Assembly (NCBI GenBank): GCA_963798985.1
Contig: CAWCVL010000009.1
Coordinates: 186,001-250,000 of the forward strand
Source of the DNA: JACCTU01 sp963798985
Lineage (GTDB): Bacteria; Actinomycetota; Thermoleophilia; Gaiellales; Gaiellaceae
Direction of reading: 5' to 3'
DNA: 64,000 bases
Shown here piece by piece: positions 1-17,520 of this stretch. The position numbers were made by a program, and so were the translations under genes. The notes beneath the pieces were generated by a model. The model saw only the letters and a list, made by a program, of their open reading frames with translations. It did no database searches and was not told the origin of the DNA. How positions within the stretch are numbered: position 1 is the stretch's first letter; each line of letters begins with the position of its first letter.

Positions 1-363
1 GTCGTCGACCCCTCGCCCGGCCTCGGCTGGCGGGGGTCGGAGCGCGGCCCGCTGCATGAGCGCGGCCGGCCGGACCTCACGCTCTGCCTCGCGGTCCTGC
101 ACCATGTCTCGATCTCGGGGAACGTCCCCGTTGCGTCGTTCCTCGACTGGCTGCGCGACCTCGGCGGCTCGGTCGTGATCGAGTTCCCGACGCCGGAGGA
201 CCCGATGGTGGCGAGGCTGCTCGCGCGCAAGCGTGCGCACGACCACCCGGACTACCGCCGCGACTGGTTCGAGCGCAGTCTCGCGGAGCGCTTCGAGGTG
301 CTCGACGCGCTCGAGCTCGCCGGTGCGAGCCGCGTCCTCTACCGTGCCCGACCGCTCGGGTAG
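1..363 (+). CDS. SAM-dependent methyltransferase, C-terminal part
   Basis: The frame is open from the first base of the window and stops at 361-363, so the 5' end is missing. The visible ~120 residues contain D-L-T-L-C-L-A-V-L-H-H-V, the typical post-motif of class I (Rossmann-fold) methyltransferases. It is followed by VVIEFPTPEDPMV and a C-terminal helix with RSLAERFEV. The substrate cannot be told from this fragment. It ends 7 bases before the start of the sulfatase-like gene, so the two are probably co-transcribed. Confidence 0.7.
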   Translation, partial: VVDPSPGLGWRGSERGPLHERGRPDLTLCLAVLHHVSISGNVPVASFLDWLRDLGGSVVIEFPTPEDPMVARLLARKRAHDHPDYRRDWFERSLAERFEVLDALELAGASRVLYRARPLG

Positions 364-370
364 CGCAGCG

Positions 371-2821
371 GTGCTGCGGAACGGCCTCCACCTGGCCGTG
401 CTGTCGGCGCTCGCTGTCGCGCAGCCGGTCCTCGACATCCTCGGGAAGAACCCCGCGTTCTTCGTCGTTCGCGGGTCGTCGGACACCGAGATCGTGCTCT
501 TCGCGCTGGCCCTGACGTTCGGGCCGGCGCTCCTCCTCGTCGCGGTCGAGCTGGTCGTCGGGTTGTTGAGCAAGTCGCTTGCGGCAGCTTTGCACCTGGT
601 CTTCGTGGGCGCACTCTCGGCGCTACTCGCGCTCTATCTGTTGACAAGGTTGGAGCTGCTCGACGGTCCGACGTCGATCGTCGCCGCCTTGCTGGCCGGT
701 GGCGCTGCGGCGTTCGTCTACGCGCGCGCGCCGACCGCGCGGTTCGTCCTCACCGTGCTCGCGCCGGCGCCGTTTCTGCTCGTCGCCCTCTTTCTGTTCA
801 GCTCGCCGGTCTCCAAGCTCGTGCGCGCCGACGCGCCGAAGGTGCAAGCCGCCACCGTCGACGCGCGCACGCCGGTCGTGCTCATCGCATTCGACGAGCT
901 CAACACGACCTCGCTGATGGACGCCCGAGGGCAGATCGACGCAGAGCGCTTCCCGAACTTCGCCGCGCTCGCACGCGGGTCCAACTGGTACCGCGATGCG
1001 ACGACGGTCTACTGGCTGAGCGAGGTCGCGCAACCCTCGATCCTGAGCGGCCTCCTCCCCGATCCGAAGAAGCTTCCGGTCGCGTCGGAGTACCCGCGCA
1101 ACCTCTTCACCTTGCTCGGTGGGAGCTACCGGCTCGTCGTGCAGGAGTCGCTCACCCGCCTGTGCCCTCCGTCGCTCTGCCGTGACGCCCCCGCCGCCGA
1201 GGGAGAGGTCGTCGCCGGGAAAGCCGGCTCGCTCGCTTCCGACACCGGGGTCGTGTACCTGCACCTCGTCCTGCCCGATCAGTACGTCCGGCGTGTGCCT
1301 GCGATCGACGACTCGTGGGGCAACTTCGGGCGCAGCGAGTCCGAGGAGGAAGCGCCCGCGCAGCGCACCCCGGACGGCACGTTCGAAGCGTGCGCCCGAA
1401 GCATCTGCGGATTCTCGGAGCGCCTGTCGAGCGGAGGGCGGCCGACGCTGTACTTCCTCGACTCGCTCCTGCCGCACGTGCCCTACGTCTACCTGCCGTC
1501 GGGGCGGCGCTACGCGGTCGACGCGCGGCTCCTGCGCGGAATCGACAACGGGCGCTGGCTCGAGGAGTGGCCGGCACTGCAGGGCCACCAGCGGTATCTC
1601 CTGCAGCTCGGGTACACGGATGCCGCGCTCGGGATCCTCCTGCGCCGGCTCCGCGAGACCGGGCTCTACGACCGTGCGCTCGTGATCGTGACGGCGGATC
1701 ACGGCGCCGGCTTTCGGCTCGGTGACCAGCGCCGCCTGCCCACGCCGACGAACCTCGACGAGATCGCGTTCGTGCCGCTGTTCGTCAAGCTCCCCGGCAG
1801 CAGCGAGGACGCACGGTCGACGGCATCGCGCAGACGATCGACATCCTCCCGACGATCGCGGAGGTACTCGGCGTCCCGTTCGACTGGAAGGTCGACGGGC
1901 GCCCCTTGGTCGGGAGGCGCCTGGAGCAGGACGGAACGGTCTCGGTGATGAAGCAGGACGGCTCGCTCGTCTCGGAGCAGCTCTCCGTCCTGCGCGAACG
2001 CCGCGCGCGAGCGGCCCGCGAGCGCGTCGCCCAGTTCGGGACCGGCTCCTTCGAGCGCGTCTACGAGATCGGGCCGCACCGCGAGCTGCTCGGCCGCACG
2101 CCGTCCTCGCTGCCCGCGGCGCCGACCGGGCTCGCTCGCGGTGAAGATCGACGGTGCGACGCTGCTCGACGCGGTCGACCTGGGCTCGAGCTTCGTGCCG
2201 TCGTTCATCGAGGGCTCGGTCGATGGCGCGACCGGCACGACCGATCTCGCAGTCGCGCTGAACGGCAAGATCGCCGCCGTCACGAGAACGTTCGACCAAC
2301 ACGGACAGACGCGCTTCTCGGCGCTGGTTCCGGAAGAGGCGTTCCGCAACGGACGAAACGCCGTCGAGGTGTTCGCCGTCGAGACAGCCGGCGGGTCGGT
2401 CGCGCTCGCACGCCTGCGAGGCAGCGACGTCAGCTTCTCCCTGCTGGACGGCGGCGCGGCCGTCCAGGTCGGCACGAACCGGGTCGAGGTGAGCCGGGGT
2501 GCGCTCCAGGGCGTGGTCCGCGCCAAGCGGACGGCGACGGGCTGGGTGTTCAGCGGATCAGCCGCGCAACGTGGAACGACGAAGCGCGTCGACACGCTGG
2601 TCGTCTTCGCGGGCGATCGCGCCGTGTACGTCGGACGGGCCGAGAACCTGAAGCCGCACGCCATCCTCGGCGAGCCCGAGCTCGGCAAGACCGGCTTCGA
2701 GTTCGAGCTGCCGCCGAGCCTGCTGCCGAAGCCCGGCAGCGAGCAGCGCGTGCGCGTGTTCGCGCTACGAGGGCCCGCTGCGGCCGAGCTCCGCTACGGC
2801 GCCGCGTTTCCCTGGCGCTAG
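371..2821 (+). CDS. Membrane-anchored sulfatase / alkaline-phosphatase-superfamily protein (two compensating frame changes)
   Basis: Start taken as GTG 371, just after the preceding stop. The first ~190 residues hold about five hydrophobic segments. A sulfatase-like domain follows: metal-site strand VVLIAFDELNTTSL near residue 180, then the late motif VIVTADHGAG near 445. The frame shifts near 1810 (into the frame giving DGIAQTIDILPTIAEVLGVP) and shifts back near 2135 (SLAVKIDGATLLDAVDL). Total length stays divisible by three, about 816 residues. The C-terminal ~220 residues look like a beta-rich extracytoplasmic domain. Family knowledge suggests cell-envelope glycan or lipid modification, but the substrate is unknown. 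The two shifts are probably assembly indels. The stop overlaps that of the convergent gene on the other strand. Confidence 0.6.
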
Positions 2822-4559
2822 CCGGGAAGCTCGAGGAACGGCAAGAAGTCGGTGAGCTCGATCAACGCCGGCTGTGGGAGGTCGTCGCGGCGGCAGGTGG
2901 CGTCGTTCAGCAGCGCCGACTGCCGGGACGTGCTCCAGCGCCCGGCCGCTTCCAGCCGCGCGTGCTGCTTCAGCACAGCCGAGATGGTGGGCCGAAGCTC
3001 GGAGAAGGAGACCGTCCCGAGCGGGCGTGCGAGGTCCAGCGGCCTCACCGCGAAGGAGCCCTCGAGCGTCGCGACGTTCGCGCGCTGGCCGGCGGGCACC
3101 GAGAAGAGCCGCTCCGGTGCGAACGAGGAGATGGCGATGCCGGTGCGCCGGCCGGCGAGCCACCAGGGAGACGGCGCCGCCTCCACCGTCCGCACGAGCA
3201 GCTCCGGGTACGAGAAGTAGAAGCCGGCGATGCTCGCGGCGCTCGGGCCGGCCACGCGCAGCTTCGCAGCGAGGTGACGCTGCCGTAGCTGGTCGGCGAG
3301 GACGCTGCGCGCGACGTCGACCGTCGCGCGGGACCTCGCCAGGGCTGCGACGTACGACGAGCGGTTGCCGACCGAAGCGGAGCGCGATCACTGCCCGCTC
3401 GGCCGCGAGAATCTCGCGCGCCGTCGCTTTGGCGCCGTACATGCCCGCGAGTCGTGCGAGCAGCGCGCTGTAGGCAACGTCGCGGTCTTGCACGACGCGA
3501 TTCAGCTGCGCGATCGCGTTCATGCCGATCGTGCTCGCGCCGACCTTGCACATCGCGGTGCCCGGCAGCCGGAGCTGTCCCTCGACGCGCGAAGCGTTGA
3601 AGTCAGGCCCGAGCTTTGCGGGCGCGTTGCAGAGTTGCGCGTTTCTCGCCCAGAGGTAGGCGCACACGGCGTCCGGCTTGTCGGGGTCGCGGCCTGCCTC
3701 GCTGTACGTCCCCCACCCCCACGACCAGACCGTCGCGACGTTCATCTCGGCCGCGATCTCGCGCGCGGCCAGCGCCTGCCACTTGATGACGCGGAACCAC
3801 TCCTCGCGCGGGCGCAGCCCTTCGCGCCCACCGGTGCCGGCCGCGCTCTGGAAGCCGAGCATCAGGCCGATGCGCGTGACCGGGATGCCGATCTCGACGA
3901 GGCGCGCGACCCCGCGGCGAAGCCCGGCGCGCAGGCGGCGGTTCGCGACCAAGGGGCCTTGGGCGGCGAGCGAGCGGCCGTTGAAGTAGACCTCCGGCAC
4001 GACGTCGGAGACCGCCGCGACGTTGCGCCACCACGCCGCCGCCTCGTCGGTCCCGGTGTACGGCGTCGAGCTGATCAGAAGGAACGGCCGCGCGCCGCGC
4101 GCGGCGAGCGCGCGGACGAGCCTGAGCACGTTGTCGCGGTACTGCGCGTTGTTCGGCGTCCACGGCGTCTCGAGGTTCGCGCCGTTCAGCTCGTTGAGCG
4201 CGATCCACGGGGTCGCGCACTGCGTCTGCGAGGCCGCGAACACGAACAGGCGATTCGCGCGCTCCTCGATCGTCGCGGGGTCGAACGGCTCGGTCGTCGT
4301 GCCGACGCGCGAGCGGAGGTTCATGTCCCAGTAGATGGTCTGGGCTCCCTGGGCGCGCAGGCGCGCCGGGTACTCGCCCGTCGAGGTCGCGGCGACGATC
4401 CCGGGCCTCGCGAGCACGCTCTCGACCTCGACTGCCCCGAAGTCGACCCAAACGGGAGCGCCGTCGGGCAGCCCGCAGGGCCCCGCGAAGCGCGGAGGCG
4501 GGAAAGGCAAGCGCGGCCAGCGCGACGACAAGTGCCCTCACAGGGACACGGTGTAGCAA
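2818..4559 (-). CDS. Secreted protein of unknown function (two frame changes)
   Basis: The gene starts at ATG 4559 with a clear signal peptide (RALVVALAALAFPASAL). The frame changes near 4485, within the C-rich run after the signal peptide, and the mature part begins around VWVDFGAVEVESVLARPG. A second change near 3360 leads into the C-terminal ~180 residues ending FLPFLELPG. The central part has Trp-rich strands such as ATVWSWGWGTYSEAG and looks like a glycosidase-type barrel, but I cannot assign a family. Combined length is ~580 residues. It converges on the sulfatase-like gene with overlapping stop codons. The frame changes are likely sequence errors, since the open segments join without loss. 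Confidence 0.5.
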
Positions 4560-4622
4560 AGGCAGCGGACCGTGACCCCCCAGTTCACGGTTCCCTAACG
4601 CGTGAGGCGGCTCTCGCTCCCG

Positions 4623-5015
4623 TCAGGTCGGGGAGACGACTGCCAGGCCGTGGTGGCGGGCTCCCGCCGCCAGCCGCGCGTCGTAGGTCATCACCGCGTC
4701 GATGAAGCCGGCGACGGCCAGCCGGATCGCAGTAGCGAGATGGAGCGCGTCGAGCGTGGCGACGGTGAGCGGCTCGACCGACTCGGCGTCTTCGAGCAAC
4801 GCCTCGTCGAGCGGCACGAGCGCAATGCCGCCGAGCAACTCGTCGGCCTGGCCTGTCACCCCGAAGCGAAGGGCGAGCCGACGCAGCTCGACGCCGAGAA
4901 GGCGGCTGGCCACATGCTCGTCGTACTCCTCGAGCGCCCGCAGCACTGACGCCGCGTCCGGTTCCGCGAGCAGGACGCGGCCGAGCGCGCTCGTGTCGAC
5001 GTACACGCCTGCCAC
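4623..5015 (-). CDS. vapC: PIN-domain toxin VapC
   Basis: This 130-residue protein has the PIN ribonuclease layout. An N-terminal Asp sits in YVDTSALGRVLL, an acidic residue in the middle helix region, and the late pair in TLDALHLATAIRL followed by DAVMTYDARLAAGA supplies the remaining acidic ligands. PIN-domain VapC toxins cleave RNA, often tRNA or rRNA, in a Mg-dependent way and are neutralised by their cognate VapB. The start is GTG 5015, three bases after the stop of the antitoxin gene, in a typical two-gene operon. Confidence 0.85.
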   Translation of the reverse strand: MAGVYVDTSALGRVLLAEPDAASVLRALEEYDEHVASRLLGVELRRLALRFGVTGQADELLGGIALVPLDEALLEDAESVEPLTVATLDALHLATAIRLAVAGFIDAVMTYDARLAAGARHHGLAVVSPT

Positions 5016-5018
5016 GAG

Positions 5019-5303
5019 CTAGGAGCGCTCGTCGCGGCCCTCGGCGAGCGTCGCGTCCGTCGTACCGGCCGGAGCACCGGGAGCATCAATCCGCGCCGCG
5101 ATGGTGCCGAGCCGCTCGCGCGGAACGGTGGCGCCGAACGTCGCGGAGAGCTCCGTGTAGCGATCGAGCCCCGATCCGGCCGGGACGAGCCTCGCGACGA
5201 CGCGGCCGCGCTCGGTCACGGCCAGCGGCTCGCCCAGCTTCACCCGCCGGAGATACCGGCTGAGGTTCTGCCGCAGTTCGCGAACGCCGACGGAGGGAAT
5301 CAT
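5019..5303 (-). CDS. vapB: Phd/YefM-type antitoxin (VapB partner)
   Basis: The start is ATG 5303, giving MIPSVGVRELRQNLSRYLRR, the canonical Phd/YefM N-terminus that forms the DNA-binding dimer. The tract GEPLAVTERGRVVARLVP follows. The acidic C-terminal tail would wrap the toxin. Length is 94 residues, normal for the family. Such antitoxins usually repress their own operon. The A/T-richer stretch just upstream (about 5304-5335) carries a TACAGT-like -10 and is the likely promoter/operator. It is translationally spaced by only 3 bases from vapC. Confidence 0.85.
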   Translation of the reverse strand: MIPSVGVRELRQNLSRYLRRVKLGEPLAVTERGRVVARLVPAGSGLDRYTELSATFGATVPRERLGTIAARIDAPGAPAGTTDATLAEGRDERS

Positions 5304-5510
5304 GTGCGTCACACTGTAGCACATTGCCGACGTCGAGCTGTGCGCCGACACCGAAGTTCACGAACGTGGCACGCGTCGCCCCTGATAGTTGCGCGCGACG
5401 TCCCCAGGTGCGTTGCTCCCGAGCACGACTGTTCCGCTGTACCCGCACATCAGTAGGGATGCGAGCTCTTGCGTGTCCGACACCGGACCTGCGGAAAGAC
5501 TCCGAGAAGC
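5304..5510. other. Intergenic stretch, no gene seen
   Basis: Between the VapBC operon and the rpoC terminator I see no reading frame with convincing protein character. The left end should hold the vapBC promoter on the minus strand. The rest shows nothing I can name. Confidence 0.5.
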
Positions 5511-5537
5511 GTGAGGCCCGGCTTAGCCGGGCCTCAC
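5511..5537 (-). terminator. Hairpin terminator after rpoC
   Basis: A perfect 12-bp inverted repeat, GTGAGGCCCGGC / GCCGGGCCTCAC, has a three-base loop. It lies about 50 bases downstream of the rpoC stop on the minus strand. The T-tract is weak, as is common in high-GC actinobacteria. Confidence 0.65.
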
Positions 5538-5589
5538 TCACTACCTAATTGAGGGAGATCGTCATGGCGCCGAAGGCGCCGGATCTCCG

Positions 5590-10177
<4,588 letters not shown>

Positions 10178-10185
10178 GTCGCTCC

Positions 10186-13827
<3,642 letters not shown>

Positions 13828-13908
13828 AGTGCGAACAGCCTCCCTTGGAGAAACGGCGTGGTGTTTGGGCGGACGGACGGACGAGCGGAAACGGCGCGGA
13901 ACCGCTCA

Positions 13909-13924
13909 GGGTACCGAAGTACCC
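13909..13924 (-). promoter_or_regulatory. UUCG-capped small hairpin in the rpoB leader
   Basis: Read on the minus strand this is GGGTAC-TTCG-GTACCC, a 6-bp stem closed by the very stable C(UUCG)G-type loop. It lies about 80 bases upstream of rpoB. It may mark an RNA processing or attenuation site, but its function is inferred only from position. Confidence 0.4.
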
Positions 13925-13999
13925 CCTCCATGCGCAAGGGATTCCGGACGGGTTCGCCGTCGGCGGTCACCGGATGGTAGCGCGTGTCCTCCGGAATTG

Positions 14000-14027
14000 C
14001 CAGAGACGCCCTTTCGGGCGTCTCTGG
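14000..14027 (-). terminator. 12-bp GAAA-loop hairpin between the secreted-protein gene and rpoB
   Basis: CCAGAGACGCCC and GGGCGTCTCTGG form a perfect 12-bp stem. On the minus strand the loop is GAAA (a GNRA tetraloop). It lies 41 bases after the stop of the secreted-protein gene and ~170 bases before rpoB. There is no real T-tract, so it could be a terminator, an attenuator or a processing site ahead of rpoB. Confidence 0.5.
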
Positions 14028-14068
14028 GGGAGGTACCGCAGAGGCCTGAGGGCCCCGTTGGCGGACTT

Positions 14069-14491
14069 CTAGGGCGAGCTCGTGGTGGTGCCGGTGGAGG
14101 TCGTCCCTCCGCTGCCGGCCGCAGCGCAACTTCCTGCGCCCTTGGACTTTCCGGTCGTCGTGCCGGTCGTGGTGGTCGACGCGGTGCTCGCCGTCGAGGT
14201 CGTCCCGGTCGAGCCGGGCGCGGCCTCGAGGGCGCGGTCGCCGTGGCGCTTGTGCGCCGGCCAGGCCTGCTTGTTGATCCGCATCTTGACCCACTTGCCG
14301 CTGCCGGTCCGGTGGCAGATCCAGAGCTTCTTGGCGGAATGCTTGTCCGTCGTGGTCGTCCCAGTCGACGCCGTCGAGGACGTTGCCGTCTTGTTCTTGC
14401 CCTTGCCGGGGGGCGGGCCCTTGGCGACGGCCACCGAGGCGGCGACGCCGGCCAGGAACAGGGCTGTGATCACGAGTGCTTTGAGCTTCAC
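14069..14491 (-). CDS. Small secreted Thr-rich protein with a WICHRTGS-type motif
   Basis: This 140-residue protein has a signal peptide (MKLKALVITALFLAGVAA). A short conserved core follows, KLWICHRTGSGKWVKMRINK then AWPAHKRHGD. The flanks are long Thr/Ser/Gly tracts such as STASTGTTTTDK that look disordered or glycosylated. The core resembles small actinobacterial secreted proteins with a C-H-R-T-G signature, whose function I do not know. A GAGGAGA ribosome binding site precedes ATG 14491. Its position between rplL and rpoB is unusual for this normally tight operon. Confidence 0.7.
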   Translation of the reverse strand: MKLKALVITALFLAGVAASVAVAKGPPPGKGKNKTATSSTASTGTTTTDKHSAKKLWICHRTGSGKWVKMRINKQAWPAHKRHGDRALEAAPGSTGTTSTASTASTTTTGTTTGKSKGAGSCAAAGSGGTTSTGTTTSSP

Positions 14492-14589
14492 GGGTTCAGG
14501 TCTCCTCGGGGTCTTTGGGGGCTTACGCCCAACTAGATGCTTCGGCGCCCGGGAACCTGCGCTCTACCCGCGGTGATCCCTGAAACGAG

Positions 14590-14616
14590 GGAGGGCGCCC
14601 TTGCGGGGCGCCCTCC
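14590..14616 (-). terminator. Terminator after rplL
   Basis: An 11-bp stem GGAGGGCGCCC / GGGCGCCCTCC with a 5-base loop lies 28 bases past the rplL stop. On the minus strand it is followed by CTCGTTTCA, a weak T-rich tail. It should end most rplJL transcription before the rpoBC unit. Confidence 0.65.
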
Positions 14617-14643
14617 GGAACCGGCTGTCAACCACGAGCGAGG

Positions 14644-15024
14644 CTACTTCACCTCGACGGTCGCGCCAGCCTCCTCGAGCTGGGCCTTGATCGAGTCGGC
14701 CTCCTCGCGGGGCACGCCCTCCTTGACCGCCTTCGGCGCGCTGTCGACCACGTCCTTGGCCTCCTTGAGGCCGAGGCCCGTGATCGCGCGGACGACCTTG
14801 ATCACGCCGATCTTCTGCTGGCCGGCCTCGGTCAGCACGACGTCGAAGGCGCTCTGCTCCTCCGCCGCCGCCGCGTCGCCGCCGCCGCCTGCAGGAGCAG
14901 CGGCCGCGACCGGCGCTGCGGCCGTCACGCCCCACTCCTCTTCGATCTTGTTCTTCAGCTCGACGAGCTCCAGGACGGTCATCTTCCCGAGCTCGCCGAA
15001 GACGGTGTCGACACCGCTAGCCAT
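14644..15024 (-). CDS. rplL: 50S ribosomal protein L7/L12
   Basis: This 126-residue stalk protein has an N-terminal dimerisation helix (MTVLELVELKNKIEEEWGV), an Ala/Gly/Pro hinge around residues 35-55, and the C-terminal factor-binding domain. That domain carries KIGVIKVVRAITGLGLKEAK and VDSAPKAVKEGVPREEA. It binds elongation factors on the ribosome. Its start overlaps the end of rplJ by 8 bases, which suggests translational coupling. Confidence 0.97.
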   Translation of the reverse strand: MASGVDTVFGELGKMTVLELVELKNKIEEEWGVTAAAPVAAAAPAGGGGDAAAAEEQSAFDVVLTEAGQQKIGVIKVVRAITGLGLKEAKDVVDSAPKAVKEGVPREEADSIKAQLEEAGATVEVK

Positions 15025-15685
15025 CTACGACTCCTTTCGCCGCGTCGGAAGCTTCCGCTTCCTCCGCGGGTTCGTCACTGGTTTCCGTGGTTGGTTCGTC
15101 AGCGGCAGCCCCGGGGGCAGCCGCTTCCGCCACTTGCTCCGGGACCTCCGGTGCTGCAGCTTCGCCGCCGAGCTGCTCGATGCGGGCGTCGATCAGCCCG
15201 ACGAGGTTGCGGAGCGGCGCGTTGAAGAGCCCGACGATCGCGTACAGCGGTGCCGCGATCGCGCCGACCACCTGGCCGCGCAGCTGGTCGAGCGGCGGCA
15301 GCTTGGCGAGGGTCTCGATCTCCTCCGCCGTGATCGGGCGGCCGTCGAGGATGCCTCCGCGCACCGCGAGCACCTTCGTGTCGCGGGCCGTCGCGCCGAT
15401 CGCCTTGGCAACGGCAACGGGATCGCCGTCGGTCTCGAGGAACGCGATCGCGGTCGGGCCCTCGAGCAGCGCGAGCAGCGCGTCGGCGCCTGCGGCCTCG
15501 GCCGCACGGCGGGTCAGCGTGTTCTTGACGACGGTGAACTTCGCGCCGTGCTTCAGCAGCTCGGTGCGGAGATCGTCGATCTGGGGCATCGTCAGCCCGC
15601 GGTAGTCCGCGACGATCAGCGTCTCGCTCGACTTGAGCCGATCGGTCAGGTCTGCGACGACCTTCTGCTTGTCCTCTTTCTGCAC
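15017..15685 (-). CDS. rplJ: 50S ribosomal protein L10
   Basis: This 222-residue L10 anchors L7/L12 dimers on the 23S rRNA. The start is GTG 15685 (MQKEDKQKVVADLTDRLK). The body contains the typical VADYRGLTMPQIDDLRTELLK and KFTVVKNTLTRRAAE. A longer-than-usual Ala/Glu-rich C-terminal tail (EVPEQVAEAAAPGAAADEP) follows the L12-binding helix. Its ribosome binding site is enclosed in a hairpin in the leader, which fits autoregulation of L10-L12 operons. Confidence 0.96.
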   Translation of the reverse strand: MQKEDKQKVVADLTDRLKSSETLIVADYRGLTMPQIDDLRTELLKHGAKFTVVKNTLTRRAAEAAGADALLALLEGPTAIAFLETDGDPVAVAKAIGATARDTKVLAVRGGILDGRPITAEEIETLAKLPPLDQLRGQVVGAIAAPLYAIVGLFNAPLRNLVGLIDARIEQLGGEAAAPEVPEQVAEAAAPGAAADEPTTETSDEPAEEAEASDAAKGVVDG

Positions 15686-15817
15686 TGAATCATTCCCTCC
15701 GGGAATGACTAGGCCCGCCGGAGGCGGGCCAGGACGAGCGCGGCTGCGCCCGGACGAGCCCCACCTCGACTGGACTTCTGCCTCGCGGCTGCCAGTGGTC
15801 TTCGGCGGTCTAGTCGG
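15686..15817 (-). promoter_or_regulatory. rplJ leader with two hairpins, likely L10 autoregulatory region
   Basis: Just upstream of rplJ lies the inverted repeat CATTCCC/GGGAATG (15691-15707). On the minus strand its loop plus 3' arm reads GGAGGG, that is, the Shine-Dalgarno sequence itself. A second stem GGCCCGCC/GGCGGGCC (15712-15730) lies immediately before it. L10-L12 complexes are known to bind the rplJ leader and repress translation. This geometry would let the stem hide the ribosome binding site. The 132-base gap to rplA also holds the only room for an internal promoter. Confidence 0.6.
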
Positions 15818-16568
15818 TTACGTCGTAACTGTAGCGACCTCGCTCGAGGAGTCCGACTCCGCGAACTCCTCCAGGATCCCGCGCGTGCGCGCGGGGTCGA
15901 CCTTGATCCCCGGGCCCATCGTGCTGGCCAGGGTGATCCCCTTGATGTAGCGGCCCTTGGCCGCCGACGGCTTCGCCCGCACAATCTCTTCCACTAGGGC
16001 GGCGTAGTTCTCGACGAGCTCACGCTCGCCGAAGCTCTTCTTGCCGATCGCAACGTGGACGTTCGCGCCGCGGTCGGTCCGGTACTCGAGCTTGCCGGCC
16101 TTCGCGTCGCGGACGGCCTTGCCGACGTCCATCGTCACCGTTCCGGTCTTCGGGTTGGGCATCAGCCCGCGCGGGCCGAGCACCCGGCCGAGCCGGCCGA
16201 CGACGCCCATCTGGTCGGGCGTCGCGATCGCGACGTCGAAGTCGATCGTGCCCTCCTCGATCGTCTTGGCGAGGTCGGCGGTGCCGATCAGGTCGGCCCC
16301 GGCCTCCTGCGCCTCGCGGGCCTTGTCGCCCTCGGCGAACACGGCGACGCGCATCTCGCGGCCGGTGCCGTGCGGGAGCATCGAGGGTGCCGCGGAGCTG
16401 CTGGTCGGCGTGCCGGACGTTCAGGCCGAGGCGAAAGTGCGCCTCGACCGTCTCGTCGAACTTCGTCCCCTCGAAGGTCTTCAGCACCTTGACCGCCTCG
16501 ACCGGCGAGTAGAGCTTCTCGCGGTCGATCGCGGCGCGGGCCGCGCGATAGAGCTTGCCGTGCTTCAT
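15818..16568 (-). CDS. rplA: 50S ribosomal protein L1 (one frame change near 16385)
   Basis: The start is ATG 16568 (MKHGKLYRAARAAIDREKLY) and the frame runs to RHADQQLRGTL. It continues after a single extra base as MLPHGTGREMRVAVFAEGDK, the normal L1 sequence. The rest, with GLMPNPKTGTVTMDVGKAV and KGITLASTMGPGIKVDP, is intact. L1 forms the ribosome stalk at the E site and autoregulates the rplKA operon. Corrected length is ~249 residues. The clean rejoining points to a sequence error. Confidence 0.93.
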
Positions 16569-16990
16569 TTGTCCACCTCCACGCCCATCGAGCGCGCCGT
16601 GCCGGCGATCACGAGCATCGCCTGGTCGACGTCGCGCGCGTTCAGGTCTTCCATCTTGGCTTCCGCGATCGAGCGGAGCTGGGCTTGCGTCAGACGGCCC
16701 ACCTTCTCCCGGTTCGGCTCGCCGGAGCCCTTCTCGATCCGCAGCGCCTCCTTGATCAGGACGGCGGCCGGCGGCGTCTTGGTGATGAACGTGAACGAGC
16801 GGTCCTCGAAGACGGTGATCTCGACCGGGATGATCCGGCCGTTCTGGTCGGCGGTCTGCGCGTTGAACGCCTTGCAGAACTCCATGATGTTGACGCCGTG
16901 CTGGCCGAGCGCCGGACCCACAGGCGGCGCCGGGTTGGCTTGGCCGCCCGGAATCTGAAGCTTGATCGTGGTGAGGATCTTCTTCGCCAT
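16565..16990 (-). CDS. rplK: 50S ribosomal protein L11
   Basis: This is an intact 141-residue L11. The Pro-rich N-terminal domain (GGQANPAPPVGPALGQHGVN) binds thiopeptides and release factors, and the C-terminal rRNA-binding domain contains GTARSMGVEV. The start codon shares one base with the nusG stop, and the stop overlaps the rplA start by 4 bases, so the three genes are translationally coupled. Confidence 0.97.
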   Translation of the reverse strand: MAKKILTTIKLQIPGGQANPAPPVGPALGQHGVNIMEFCKAFNAQTADQNGRIIPVEITVFEDRSFTFITKTPPAAVLIKEALRIEKGSGEPNREKVGRLTQAQLRSIAEAKMEDLNARDVDQAMLVIAGTARSMGVEVDK

Positions 16991-17520
16991 CAGTCGATCT
17001 TCTTTACCTGGTCGAAGCCGAGCTCGACGGGCACCTGGCGCTCGAAGATGTCGACGAGCACCTTCAGCTTCTGCTGGTCGGGGTTGACGTCGACGATCTC
17101 GCCGTCGAAGTCGCTGAGCGGGCCGGAGGTGACCTTCACCTGCTCGCCGAGGATGAACTCGACGAGGGTGCGCGCGCGCTCGGCGGTCGAGGCGCCCGTG
17201 TGCAGGATGCGGTCGACCTCGGGCTGCGAGAGCGGGATCGGCTTGCTGCCGGCGCCGACGAAGCCCGTCACGCCCGGCGTGTTCTTGACGACCGTCCAGG
17301 CGTCGTCGTTCAGGTCCATGTTCACGAGCACGTAGCCCGGGAGCACGCGCTTCTCGGCCTGCACCTTCTGGCCGTCCTTCGTCTCGATCACCTGCTCGGT
17401 CGGGACGACGACGCGCCGGAAGCGCGGACGCTGGTTCATCGAGTCGATCCGGTGCTCGAGGTTGGCCTTCACCTTGTTCTCGTGGCCGGAGTACGTGTTG
17501 ATGACGTACCAGCGGAACAT
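16990..17520 (-). CDS. nusG: Transcription termination/antitermination factor NusG
   Basis: The start is ATG 17520 (MFRWYVINTYSGHENKVKAN), chosen because it overlaps the secE stop and matches the family N-terminus. An upstream in-frame extension has no family similarity. The 176 residues comprise the NGN domain (to about residue 110, with LPGYVLVNMDLNDDAWTVVK) and the KOW domain (EQVKVTSGPLSDFDGEIVDV). NusG binds RNA polymerase and couples it to ribosomes and Rho. Confidence 0.96.
   Translation of the reverse strand: MFRWYVINTYSGHENKVKANLEHRIDSMNQRPRFRRVVVPTEQVIETKDGQKVQAEKRVLPGYVLVNMDLNDDAWTVVKNTPGVTGFVGAGSKPIPLSQPEVDRILHTGASTAERARTLVEFILGEQVKVTSGPLSDFDGEIVDVNPDQQKLKVLVDIFERQVPVELGFDQVKKID

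Noticed and set aside
623..2302. Long open frames on the opposite strand of many genes
   Set aside because: They are Arg/Ala/Pro-rich shadows caused by high GC, with no domain features.
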